NCBI RefSeq assembly: GCF_000497045.1
Contig: NW_015961961.1
Location: 124,001 to 188,000 of the forward strand
Direction: 5' to 3'
DNA: 64,000 nucleotides
DNA from: Kalmanozyma brasiliensis GHG001
Lineage: Eukaryota; Basidiomycota; Ustilaginomycetes; Ustilaginales
Every line of letters begins with the position of its first letter. The stretch's first letter is position 1. Below the pieces are notes generated by a model. That model was given only the letters and a program-made list of their open reading frames with translations, had not been told where the DNA came from and ran no database searches. Below are positions 39,349-49,700 of this stretch, one piece after another. The position numbers and the translations under genes were made by a program.

Positions 39349-40228
39349 ATGGTAAGTGAAAGCAGCTCCTCCCCACATCTCGCTCTTGATGCTGACCACT
39401 GCCCTTCTTGCTTTCTCGTCCTCTGCAATACAGGGCAACGACGGCGGCTCCATCGCCAAGCGGGACGAGCTCGTCCGCACCAAAGCCTCGCTCGAAAAAG
39501 TCGACCCCGAACTGCTGCGTCAATCGCTCTGGACGATCTGCTCTCTATCCCGGCAGCCTCTGTCGCCCCCTGTAGCATCCGACCCGCTCGGTCGGCTATA
39601 CAACAAAGATGCCATCGTTCAACACCTCCTTCTCCGCCATTCCGAGGCTTCATCCTCGAAGCTCGATCCCATTGCGCACATTCGCGGTCTGCGGGACATC
39701 ACAGATCTCACCCTGACACCCAACACACTTTACCGACCTGCATCACCGACCACGGCGGCGAGCGACGAGCACTCCGTCTACCCCTTCATGTGCCCCTTAT
39801 CGAGCAAGCAGATGGATGGCAAGCAGCGGTTTGTCTACATCGTGGGTTGTGGGTGCGTCATGAGCGCGACCGGGCTCAAATCGACCATTTCTGCGTCAGA
39901 GGAGGAGACGCCATGTCCCGTCTGCAGCAAGCCTTTCAACGCCGCAGGACTGCTCAAGGGCAAACAAGAAGCAACAGGCAGCGTGGTGACCATCAACCCC
40001 GCCAGGGAGGAGGAAGAGGACATGCGAGAGGCGATGGAGAAGGCGCGCGCGGAACAGGCGGCGAAGAAGAAGACAAAGGCAAGAACGGCAGATCAGGCAG
40101 CGGAGAAGGGCACGGCTCAGGATGATGCGGAGAAGGCGGAGAGGAAGAGAAGGAAAGCGGAAAGGAAAGCGGAACAGAGCGCCAGGATCGCTGCTCTCAC
40201 GGCTGAGCTTGCTGCTGAGCAGGCGTGA
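39349..40228 (+). CDS. RTF2: Replication termination factor 2 (Rtf2), spliced
   Basis: Two exons: 39349-39351 (only the ATG) and 39434-40228, 265 residues. The intron (39352-39433) starts GTAAGT, has a CTGAC branch site at 39392-39396 and ends TACAG. Splicing gives MGNDGGSIAKRDELVR, the conserved Rtf2 N-terminus. The unspliced frame would instead give a false hydrophobic leader. The RING-like Rtf2 fold is visible: LSRQPLSPPVASDPLGRLYN, then YPFMCPLSSKQMDG, FVYIVGCGCVMS and TPCPVCSKPF. The C-terminus is a Lys/Glu/Ala-rich helix. In fission yeast Rtf2 acts at replication fork barriers; in other fungi and animals it also has roles at stalled forks and in splicing. Identification is firm, and the start exon is strongly supported by family conservation. 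Confidence 0.92.
39352..39433 (+). other. RTF2 intron 1
   Basis: 82-nt intron placed directly after the start ATG: GTAAGT donor, CTGAC branch site about 38 nt before the acceptor, CAG acceptor. Required to produce the conserved Rtf2 N-terminus. Confidence 0.9.
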
Positions 40229-40539
40229 GACGGTTTGTCGACGAGGATTTCGCCCAGGAATGATCATGGTTCACCGCGCATCAGCATCCTGCCAACACCT
40301 CGGCTCCCTTGCTTTCAGGTCCCCTCGCCTTCCTTGTACATGTGTCCATCTCGCCTTCATCACTGATACCCAACTCGCAATCGCAAACAACGTATCCCGT
40401 CTTCCGTCAAAACTGCGTACGAGAGCAGACTCGGTCCAGCGCAAATGCAAGCGGATGTGATTTTGGTTCGAGAGAGTCTTTAAGCGAGTTGCATTGAGAG
40501 CTATGTCACGATGGAGATACGAGGTGACAATTGAGAAGA
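40229..40539. other. Convergent 3' interval, RTF2 and COX9
   Basis: About 310 nt carrying the 3' ends of two convergent genes. Nothing else seen. Confidence 0.45.
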
Positions 40540-40847
40540 TTACTCGGTGCGCTCGGACTGGAGCTTGGCGTAGAAGGCGTCACGGCGCGAAACGGAGGGG
40601 ATGTGAACGCCGTACCTGTGAGCATGCAAGGCAATGATTGCAAGAGGAGTGATCAACTGGTCAGTACACGTGTGACTCCCGGGTCTTCGAACCCCGTCGA
40701 TGCTATGTCTGCAGACGGAGCTGCGGTTGATGGAACGCACCAGTAGCCATAACCAAGGACGGTGCCACCGCCGAGGGCGACGGTGAGGTCGAGGATGAGT
40801 CGCTTGCGCAACTTTCCGGTGATAGCAGGGATCGATCCGACGGGCAT
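40540..40847 (-). CDS. COX9: Cytochrome c oxidase subunit 9 (VIIa family), spliced
   Basis: Two exons, 40847-40741 and 40615-40540, coding 60 residues. The intron (40740-40616) begins GTGCGT, contains a TACTGAC branch site and ends CTCACAG. Splicing joins ...LGYGYW to YGVHIPSV, giving the pattern of fungal Cox9: an ITGKLRKRLILDLTVALGGG start into the single membrane helix, then YGVHIP, then RRDAFYAKLQ. The protein is a small inner-membrane subunit of respiratory complex IV, normally 55-60 residues. CCACAG stands directly before the ATG, with TACTGAC further upstream, so a 5' leader intron (about 40848-40939) is likely. Neither exon alone looks like a gene, so it is easily missed. Confidence 0.85.
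40616..40740 (-). other. COX9 coding intron
   Basis: 125-nt intron: GTGCGT donor, TACTGAC branch site, CACAG acceptor. It interrupts a Trp codon (TG/G). Confidence 0.85.
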
Positions 40848-41997
40848 CTGTGGGACGAAAGAAGGGCAGCGATATGGTAGGTCGAGAGGAGGCTGAATCG
40901 ATGGTCAGTACGTGTTGGTCCGGGAATGCAGTGTTTTACGTTTGCTGAGGCAGCGGAGGTGTTGGTGATCGCTGAAGCATGGAGGGCCGAATGATTGCTG
41001 ATACGAACGGTGACAGATGTTCTCGAAGACGGTGAAGTTCTAGAAGAGGATGGTGTGGAGACGGTGACGAGGAGCAACGACGATGTGATTGAGGTGTTGG
41101 CGCTGCGCTTGGATTTGGCTGTTGGTGACGAGCTGAATCTTCTCTCGGACGGTCAAACGGACCCGAAGCTTCAAGGCAGGCCCGATTTCAACGATTCGAG
41201 CTGAAAACAGGCTCGAATTTCGTGAGCAATTTTCCGCTTCCATCCGCGTGCTGAAGTCTAACATCTTTAACCAAAAGTCGTTATTGCCGGCCGTGAAGGC
41301 GACCTCGGCCCGCACTCCCGCTCACCTCTCGATTGCGAACCAGCTCCGAACTGACAGAGCCATTCTTGCATATCATTCTGGCTGGATCAGCGGACGCACA
41401 GTCCCAAGTACACGCCCACCTAGACATAAGCCCCATGGCTCTCACTCCACGCAGACTGACGAGAAGAAAGCCCTTTGCTGGAAGCGAATCCAGGGTCGGG
41501 CCAGGGTCTTTGTCTGAATTGGGTCATTGTGCGTGTTGGCCGGCGTGCAAGCTCGATCCTTGTCGCCCTTTCTGAGATCGAAAAGGCTCAGCGGCCTCGT
41601 GTGGGCGATTTCGAGCCAAATTCCTAAGACCGCCTCGCACGCTCCACAATCAAAGTTGCGAGAGTAGGCGTGCGTGTGATGGATGATGGCTTGTCTTCTC
41701 TGAGGCACTGCTCGCTTGGTCCATCCATTCTTGGCCTTCGAGACCGTACCTCCGCAGCCGAGCTCCACCAACGCTTCCTAAGGGTCACCGTTTCTTGACT
41801 TCTTCCTCATCACAAGTGTCCCGTCTCCTTTCAAACATCTCCACCTGTCGCTCAACCTGCATCCAAACAGAACCTGCTTAACGCACAGCATTAACACCTC
41901 CGCTGCGACATACGCGCCCACAAACACGCTTGGTCTTTGCAGCATCACTAATAGCATCAGATCACACTCGGTCGCAGCTGCTTGATTCTAGCCCGTC
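40848..41997. other. Divergent promoter region, COX9 and SLA1
   Basis: About 1.15 kb. The left end probably carries a COX9 leader intron (acceptor at 40848, TACTGAC at about 40905-40911, possible GTAAAA donor at 40939). The right part is the pyrimidine-rich SLA1 leader. Small frames show no domain. Confidence 0.45.
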
Positions 41998-44900
41998 ATG
42001 GCCTACGTAGCGCTCGGCAAGGCGCTGTACGACTACGTAGCCCAGGCCGAAGACGAGCTCAACCTCACTGAAGACGACTACCTCTACATTCTCGAGGCCG
42101 ACGATCCCGAGTGGTGGAAAGCCAAGCTTCGTCGGCTTGATGAGAATGGCACGCCCATCGAGGATGACTCGGATGAGAGCGCCGTCGGTCTCGTGCCTGC
42201 AAACTACGTCGAGGAAGCCGAGCCTCTCCGTCTGAGCCGTGCGCTCTATGACTATGAGGCCCAGACCGAGGACGAGCTGTCTATGGCGGAAGACGAGCTG
42301 CTCCGCGTCTACGAGTCAGACGGAGTCTGGCTTCTCGTCAAGAAGCAGGGCAACGATCCACTCAGTGGCGGCGAAGGACGACTCGGCTACGTGCCCGCCA
42401 ACTATGTCGACGAAGCGGAAGCGGTAGACACGGGTGCTGCCCCTGTTGTGGAAGATGAATACGCAGCCGCTGAGGAAGAGGACGACGACGACGACGATGC
42501 AGACGTCTCAGGCGCTGCTGGTGCTGCTATCCCACAGATCCAACTTCCACAGACGGCTTCTCTCGGCAAGGGCGACGAGATCAAGATGTGGCCCGTCTCG
42601 GCCTTGGATGGCAAGAAGAAGAAGAAGAAGGGAACACTCGGCATTGGCAACGCCTCTCTCTTCTTCGCGTCCGAGAGCGACAAGACGCCCGTTCAGAAGA
42701 TCAGCGTATTGCACATTGCCAGCTATTCCCTCGAGAAGGGCAAGACGCTGCATCTCGAACTCTCGCCCGACGCTGGTCTCTCGGAAAGCAACCTCGACTT
42801 TCACACCGGGTCCAAGGATGCCGGCAACGACATTGTTAAGAAGATCGAGGCAAGCAAAGCCAACGCTCTGACTGCAGCGGCAGCTCCGCCCTCCCCTGCC
42901 GCCGCTCGTGCCACGCCTGCCGCTCCCCCTGCTCCTGCTGCACCCGCAACATCCGCCTCCATTCCTCTGCCTCCGCCGCCGCCGCCCATTGCCGGCGCTG
43001 CCACGCTTCCACCGCCCTCACGCACTGCCGGCAGCAGCGCTACTCTGCCACCGCCTGTGCGCAAGACCGTCTCGTTCCAGTCACAGCAGGGGTCTAGCAC
43101 TGCTGCCTCGGCACCGGAACCAGAAGCCGAGGAAGAGCACGGTATCGCCATGTACGACTTTGAGGCTCAAGGGGATGATGAGCTTACCGTCACCGAGAAC
43201 GAACACCTTATCATCCTCGAAAAAGAGAACGACGACTGGTGGAAAGTCCGCAACGACGCCGGTCAAGAAGGTGTCGTGCCCGCTAGCTATGTTGAAGCCA
43301 CAGACGCTTCTTCAGCTGGTGGTGCGGCGCTGGCCGCTCAGCAAGAGGAAGACCGACTTGGTCAGGAAGAAGAAGAAGCTGCTGCCGTCGCTGAGGCCGA
43401 ACGACAGCGCGAAGCTGCCGAGTCAGCCGCTCGCCGACAGAGGGACGCTGAGGATCGCCGAGAGAGGGAGGAGCAGGAGAGGACGCGACGAGATGCGCTC
43501 AAGGCACAGCCCGCGCCTGCGCCTCCCAAGCTCACTCAGCGACCCAGCACCACCGAGGTCAGCCGTGCCGCCAAGAGCGTCTCCATTCCTCAAGGACGCA
43601 GCGCACCCGAGCGTCCCAAGGACGGCGGTGGCCGTTCCAAGCCTTCGCCCAACAACACCCGTATGTGGACGGATCGCACAGGTACTTTCAAGGTGGAGGC
43701 TGAGTTCCTCGGCTTCAACCAGGGCAAGATTCGATTGCACAAGATGAATGGCGTCGTCATCGAGGTCGCCATCGAAAAGATGTCGGAAGGTGACATCGCC
43801 TTCCTCGAAGACATTACAGGCAAGAAGCTCAATCCGACCGACGAGGAGATTGCCGCTTCTACCGCACGACGACGAGAGCGTCAGCAGGAGCGCGAGCGTC
43901 AGTCGAGCCGATCCCAGCCCTCTTCCACGTCAGGCATGTCGCGAGAGGAGCGGGAACGGGAGCGAGAACGACGCAAGGAGAAGGAACGAGAACAGCGACG
44001 TCGCGACCAGGCACGCTCCGGACCCAAGCGCAACGTCGACTGGTTCGAGTTCTTCCTCGCTGCAGGTGTCGATGTCGACGAATGCACCCGCTACGCAAGC
44101 TCCTTCGAGCGTGACAAGATCGACGAGACGGTTCTCGCCGACTTGGATCCCGCGACACTGCGCAGCATTGGTCTGCGCGAAGGCGACATTATCCGCGTTA
44201 CCAAGTTTATTGACAAAAAGTACCGCCGGGACAAGTCGCATTCGTCTTCGTCGTCACGACCATCGGGCCGTGCCAATGCCAACACGGCGGCCGACCTCGA
44301 AAGACAGATCAAGGCGGACGAGGAGCTGGCACGCAAGCTGCAAGAGCAGGAGGGCTCGGCTCGACGTGGCGAAACAGCCAGCCCTGCGCCGCCTCAGCTC
44401 TTCTCAGGTGCTGATGGCACTCTGAAGAACAACACTCGCCGTGGCCGTCCCACGCCAAAGAGCACCAGCGGAAGCAACGTCGATGCCGCTTCGCTGGTTG
44501 CCGCTTCCGAGTCGCTCGCCCGCACTGCAACGCCTCCTGCTCGTGCTGAAACCGTCAGTCCTGCTGCTCCCAAGCGGACTGGTTCGTCGCTGGCGAACGG
44601 TTTCGACGATGAAGCCTGGACGCCACGACCTCCTAGCACCAAGCCAGCGACGCCCGCGAGACCGACGGTGGCATCTCCTGCACCTTCTGTGACGGTAGCA
44701 CCGCCTGCACCGACCCCACCTCCCGCACCTGCAGCTGCTGCTGCTTCGCCTGCACCGTCCCCTGCGCCGCCCGCAGACCCTAACTCGGCGCTGTTCGACA
44801 AGCTCGCCGCGATGAGGCCTCCGTCGGCTGGCGTCAGCCCACGGCCCGGAGCGAGCCCTTCGCCTGGCTCGTCTTTCCTGGGCCAGTCGCAAGCGTACAA

Positions 44901-45606
44901 CCCCAACGCGCCTCGCGGACCCTTCGCACCCGTGCCTGCGAACCAGGGACTGTTGCAGCCACTTGTCCCCACGCAGGGCACAGGCCAATTCGTGCCGACC
45001 AACAAGACGGGCATGATGGGGATGCAGATGACGGGCATGCAAGCTCAGCAGACCGGATGGGGCATGCAAGGTATGCAGGGAATGCAGGGAATGCAACCTC
45101 AGATGACGGGCTACAACGGCATGGGTGGAATGGGGCAGATGGGCGGAATGTCGATGCAACCGCAGCAGACCGGCTTTGGCAACGGTGGCTACGGTATGAA
45201 TGGCTCGTCCTTCAACGGTCAGCTTAACGCGCAACAGACCGGCTTCAACGGTATGCAACCGCAGCAGACGGGTTTCGGGATGAACCCGCAGCAGATGATG
45301 GCCCAACAAACCGGCTTTGGCATGGGATCGCAGCAGCAGGTGCAGCAACAGCAAGCGGCGCAGGACGAGAAGGACAAGTTCAACGCGAGCAACATCTTCC
45401 AGCAGATGAAGACGGGAGCATTCGCCAAGGATCCCAATGCAGCGCCGCAAACGAGCGACAAGTACGACGCGTTGCGACCTCAGCCGACAGGCTTCCAGCC
45501 CGGCGGTGTCATGCCCCAGTTCACAGGCATGGGTTTCGGCCAACAGCAACAACAGCAGCAGGGGTATCCTGGTAACGGATACGGCGGCGGCTACGGTGGG
45601 TACTGA
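41998..45606 (+). CDS. SLA1: Actin-patch endocytic adaptor Sla1
   Basis: A 1202-residue single-exon protein with the full Sla1 order. SH3-1 is at about residues 5-72 and SH3-2 at 78-142 (ALYDYEAQTEDELSMAE). A PH-like domain is at about 192-285 and SH3-3 at 382-435 (AMYDFEAQGDDELTV, NDDWWKVRN). SHD1 is at 556-615 (RMWTDRTGTFKVEAEF), which binds NPFxD cargo in yeast. The SAM-like SHD2 is at 678-745 (WFEFFLAAGVDVDECTRYA). From about 985 to 1185 there are some eleven QxTG-type repeats (PQQTGF, QMTGM), the degenerate LxxQxTG sites that Ark1/Prk1 kinases phosphorylate in yeast. Sla1 couples cargo and clathrin to Arp2/3-driven actin assembly and inhibits WASP/Las17. A charged coiled segment (440-500) follows SH3-3. 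Identification is firm. Confidence 0.95.
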   Translation: MAYVALGKALYDYVAQAEDELNLTEDDYLYILEADDPEWWKAKLRRLDENGTPIEDDSDESAVGLVPANYVEEAEPLRLSRALYDYEAQTEDELSMAEDELLRVYESDGVWLLVKKQGNDPLSGGEGRLGYVPANYVDEAEAVDTGAAPVVEDEYAAAEEEDDDDDDADVSGAAGAAIPQIQLPQTASLGKGDEIKMWPVSALDGKKKKKKGTLGIGNASLFFASESDKTPVQKISVLHIASYSLEKGKTLHLELSPDAGLSESNLDFHTGSKDAGNDIVKKIEASKANALTAAAAPPSPAAARATPAAPPAPAAPATSASIPLPPPPPPIAGAATLPPPSRTAGSSATLPPPVRKTVSFQSQQGSSTAASAPEPEAEEEHGIAMYDFEAQGDDELTVTENEHLIILEKENDDWWKVRNDAGQEGVVPASYVEATDASSAGGAALAAQQEEDRLGQEEEEAAAVAEAERQREAAESAARRQRDAEDRREREEQERTRRDALKAQPAPAPPKLTQRPSTTEVSRAAKSVSIPQGRSAPERPKDGGGRSKPSPNNTRMWTDRTGTFKVEAEFLGFNQGKIRLHKMNGVVIEVAIEKMSEGDIAFLEDITGKKLNPTDEEIAASTARRRERQQERERQSSRSQPSSTSGMSREERERERERRKEKEREQRRRDQARSGPKRNVDWFEFFLAAGVDVDECTRYASSFERDKIDETVLADLDPATLRSIGLREGDIIRVTKFIDKKYRRDKSHSSSSSRPSGRANANTAADLERQIKADEELARKLQEQEGSARRGETASPAPPQLFSGADGTLKNNTRRGRPTPKSTSGSNVDAASLVAASESLARTATPPARAETVSPAAPKRTGSSLANGFDDEAWTPRPPSTKPATPARPTVASPAPSVTVAPPAPTPPPAPAAAAASPAPSPAPPADPNSALFDKLAAMRPPSAGVSPRPGASPSPGSSFLGQSQAYNPNAPRGPFAPVPANQGLLQPLVPTQGTGQFVPTNKTGMMGMQMTGMQAQQTGWGMQGMQGMQGMQPQMTGYNGMGGMGQMGGMSMQPQQTGFGNGGYGMNGSSFNGQLNAQQTGFNGMQPQQTGFGMNPQQMMAQQTGFGMGSQQQVQQQQAAQDEKDKFNASNIFQQMKTGAFAKDPNAAPQTSDKYDALRPQPTGFQPGGVMPQFTGMGFGQQQQQQQGYPGNGYGGGYGGY
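44945..45560 (+). repeat. QxTG/GMQ repeat region of SLA1
   Basis: Coding repeat region with about eleven QxTG motifs spaced by Gly/Met/Gln/Asn-rich linkers, including a run of GMQ triplets near 45061-45105 and a Gln run near 45540-45560. Likely regulatory phosphorylation sites and length-variable DNA. Confidence 0.75.
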
Positions 45607-46734
45607 GCAGGGGGAAGTGCTGGACGTGTTGTGCATTGCAATTCAATGGTATCATAGCATCAATGCACCAGTGTGAGACGAACATGCAGATGGTATGGGA
45701 GGCGACCGAGGCCGATGAAATCGGGGTGATGGGCATAGTGCGCGACGCGCAAAGTGCAATGAGCCTCTGTGAGATGTTCCGGTCAGTCCTTAGCTTGCGT
45801 GACTTTGAGCGAGATAGACGAGCCTAGAGACAGGAACCAGCCTGAGCTGTTTCTGATCTGCTGATCCGTCGAGCCGGCTAGGGTTGGATTTCGAGCCTGC
45901 CGGTCAAGAGGCGCGCGACGCGTTTACTGGCGCGATCCCACTTTAACCGATTTCGGCCGCCAGCAACGGGAAGAAAGGGAGCGCGCGCCGCGTGCGAGTA
46001 ACACAAATTTTGCACATGCTCAGTGAGCCATCCAATCGCTCCCCTTTCTTGAGCATGTCTGCTTCCGCTCGAGGCAAAAGAGGAGCTTGAGATCGGACGC
46101 TCTTAGACACTGTGCTAAAAAGCGCTGTGGAGACAGGATGAGCTGGCGTAAACGGCTGAACGGATGAGCGTCCAACGGCAGATTTCAAAAATGCAGCAGC
46201 CAGTCGCTTTCTCGCGTTGAGCTTGTGGAGTCTGAAAAGTCCAGGCTGGATAGGGCAGAAGGAGGCTGACCTTGGCACGGCAGCAGCAGCAGCAGAGGCG
46301 ACAGCTCAAACCGAGACGCGCTTGCCTCGCCTCGTTGGTGCATCTTTGCCCAAATGGCCCAAATCCAACACTTTTCTCGGTCGGGCTAGTCGAGAGCCAG
46401 AGCAGCTCAGCATTCCTTCTCATCGCTCTACTCGGATCACCCATCACACTGTCCGCCGTCATCGCTACTCTCCCTTGTTCATCCAAGGCCACGTCCGTTC
46501 AGTCACGAGCACTACATCGTAATCACGCTCCTTACGATCTCGGAAGGAACGACAAGGTCATCGCATCGGACCAGCTTCTAGTTCGACGGGACCACTCGAA
46601 GTGCTCTCATCCTACGTCAACGCATCCGTCCTGCTTCTACGGGTAGCTTGCATCGAAGCTCGGACCTGCACAAGGATCTTGTCGCAACCAGCTCATCGTC
46701 TCTGCACGCGGCGTCCTGCGCTCTCTCTACACAC
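45607..46734. other. Interval between SLA1 and the MBP1-type gene
   Basis: About 1.1 kb, 3' flank of SLA1 and promoter/leader of the APSES gene. It includes an ACGCGT site at 45918-45923 and a short CAG run near 46279-46295. The APSES frame is open back to a TTG at 46648 without an earlier ATG. No other gene recognised. Confidence 0.45.
45918..45923. promoter_or_regulatory. MCB (ACGCGT) element upstream of the MBP1-type gene
   Basis: Exact MluI cell-cycle box about 810 nt before the APSES ATG, in a GCGCGCGACGCGTTT context. MCB is the known binding site of MBF, whose DNA-binding subunit this gene probably encodes. Single hexamer, so chance is possible. Confidence 0.25.
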
Positions 46735-49700
46735 ATGCCTCTGAACCCCTCGGCCACCTTGGATCCCTCTGCTTCTCACACACACGCCCACGAAGCCAGC
46801 TCCACCACAGCCAACCCCCTCCGACCCGTGCAGGAGGTTGCTGCAAGCTCGCTTGTCGATAGCGTATCATCTCAGTACGCCTCGCTCCTCGATCCTCTCA
46901 AGCGATCTGCCCAGCCCAACTCCAACCACAGCTTCACCACTTCCGCCCTGCAGCGTGCCGGCTTGCTTCCTGCAGACCAAGCGTCGCTCAATCATCATCC
47001 CACCATGTCTCACATCGCTCCCTCGGGCGCTTCCGCCGCCTCAGAGAACCTCCAGAGAGTCATGGGTCACTCGGCTGCCGCTACCAACGGCGCTTCCACC
47101 CCCGCCCAAGCCGGCCCTTTGACCCCTGCCATTCTCAAGACCATGACCCCGGCTCAGGCTAATGCCGCCTTGCAAAACCCCGTCGGCAACGTCCCTACTG
47201 TCTACCTCGCCACCTACTCAAACGTTCCCGTCTATGAGATCACCGTCCGCGGTATTGCCGTCATGCGACGACGCGGTGATGGCTGGCTCAATGCCACCCA
47301 GATCCTCAAAATCGCAGGTATCGAAAAGACCCGTCGAACCAAGATCCTCGAAAAGAGCATCCTCACAGGCGAACACGAGAAGATCCAGGGAGGATACGGA
47401 AAGTTCCAAGGCACTTGGATCCCTTTGCAGCGAGCTCAAGAGGTCGCAGCCGAGTACAACGTCTCACATCTCCTCCAGCCGATCCTCGAGTTTGACCCCG
47501 CCACCGCCGATCAGATCCCCAAGCTCTATCAGCGCAAGAAGCCCGCCAACTCCGGTCGCAACTCGTCTGCTTCCGCCATCAACGATGGAAGAGGCTCGAC
47601 GCCGTCGAAAAACTTCTCGCCCGCTCCTTCCAATCTCGGAGGCCCCAGCCAGCAACCTCGTTTCCTCTCCTTGCGACCGCCTAAGGATGCCCAACAGCGC
47701 GAAATGTCGCCGGCCCTCTTCATGCCGCCTGGCGCCAGCGGTCTTCTCGGCAACGGCACTTTTGCCAATGATGTCGGTGTGGCACCGCCAGGGCCTCACG
47801 CTATCCCTCCTGGCTCGAGTCTGGCAGAACAAGAAGCACTTCGCAGCTACAACGTCTATGGCTATACACCGCAGGGTGTGCCACTGCCCTCATCGGCGGT
47901 TGCAGACAATGGCATTGCTACGCCTCCTATTGCTGCGTCCGCCTCTGCTGCTGGCGACAAGCGAGCCGTTGAAAACGATCAAGAAGGCGCTGCTGCTTCC
48001 AAACGGATGCGATTGGCGAGCCCGCAACAGCAGACCCAGTCTTCGGGTCTCTTGCTGGGCCCCTCGCCCGTCAAGGATCTCAACGCCCTTGGTCCTGCTG
48101 GTGGGTCGTTGCGGGCAGCTTCGGCGCCTCGTGGCCACCGTATGGCCGTCGGTCCCCCCGACGCTGCCGGTCGAGATGGTACTGTGCCTCGCTACGCCGA
48201 CCGCGCTCTGCCTCCCAAGCCCTACGACGAAGGCGAAAAGCGTATGCGCGATCGCCTTGTCAGTCTGTTCGCCGATGACGACGTGCTTCAGAGCGCCGGC
48301 GAAGCTGCTGCGCCTACATCGGCGTCTCCTGGTGCCGCTGCCGCATCAAAGGCGGCAGCCGGCGCTTCGCTCGCAGACGAGGGCGATGATGCCTACGTTG
48401 CCAAGCTCGACAACTTGCTTGCTGACTTGAGGGAAAAGGCGAGCCTGGGCGGTCTCGGCGCCAGTGGCTCCGATGGACCCAAGGCCACTGTCGATCTGGT
48501 CACCGACGACCATGGACACACTGCTCTGCACTGGGCCTCCGCTCTCTGCCGTCTGCAACTTGTTCGCACTCTCGTCGCCCGCCCTCCTTGGCAGGGCGGC
48601 GCCAACGTTCACGCTGGCAACCACGCAGGTGAGACCGCTCTTCACCGCTCTGTGCTCGTCACCAATTCGTACGACGCCTCCTCCTTCCCCGTGCTACTCG
48701 ATCTTCTCGCACCGTCGCTCAACACGCGTGACTTCAAGAAGCGCACCGTCTTGCACCACATCGCGCTCGTCGCTGCACTCAAAGGACGCGCTGCCTCGGC
48801 GAGATACTACCTCGCCTGCGTGCTCGAGCACATTGGTGCCGAGAAAAGCTCCAAATACAAGGGCCTTATCGATGCGCAGGACGAAGACGGCGAGACGGCA
48901 CTGGGCATTGTGGCACGCCTTGGCAACGCCAGCATGGTGCGCATGCTTCTCGACGTCGGTGCTCGCAAGGATCTGGCAAATGCGCTCGGCATCCGACCCT
49001 CGGATTGGGGCATCGAGTCGAGCGGCGATGCTTCGTCGCAGTCGCAGCAGGACGGTGCTTCCGTTGCTGGTGCCAGCACTGTTTCGTCCCTGCCGCCACT
49101 GACAGCGTCCGACCTCGCCTCGCAGAATCCTTCGGATATTATCTCGGCCTTGACGCGACCTGCTCAAGTGCCCGTGATGAAGAGCTCCGACGTGCGCGAC
49201 CAGCTCAGCTCGACGCTCGACGATCTCCAGTCGACGTTCGAGCGCGAGATCAAGGAGAAGCAAGATGCCATCTCGACGGTCCAAAGTCATCTTCAGGCGG
49301 CTACGCGGGATCTCGCCTCGCGTCGCAAGACGGTCTCTGCTGCCCAGGCCAAGCTTGCTGAGAAAGACGAGGCTCGTCAGCGGGTGCAGAACCTGCGTCG
49401 TGCCATCGTTGCTCAGCTTGGGCTGGACGAGGCTGACGGAGCAGTCAAGGTGGACGAGCTCGTTGCGGAGGCAGCCGCTGCTGCGCCAGGGGACGCAATG
49501 GACGTCGATGGCGCGGAAGACGTCAAGCCAGTCCTCACCACCGAATCGCTCATCGACGACATCCTCTCCCCTCACACCATCGAGTCGGACCTCAACCTTC
49601 TCGGCGTCACCTCAACACCGACGCTTGTCGAACAGGAACAGCTCATCCGTCTTCGCTTCCTCCTCGCCCACACCCGTTCCACCTGCGACGCATTCACCAC

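Noticed and set aside
39356..39433. Hydrophobic N-terminus before the RTF2 frame, resembling a signal peptide
   Set aside because: It is the translated intron; conserved Rtf2 begins MGNDGGS after splicing.
40653..40847. 64-codon single frame over COX9 exon 1
   Set aside because: It reads into the intron after GYGYW; the spliced form matches the family.
44404..45636. 410-codon minus-strand frame opposite SLA1
   Set aside because: His/Leu/Arg-rich shadow of the Gln/Pro repeat region.
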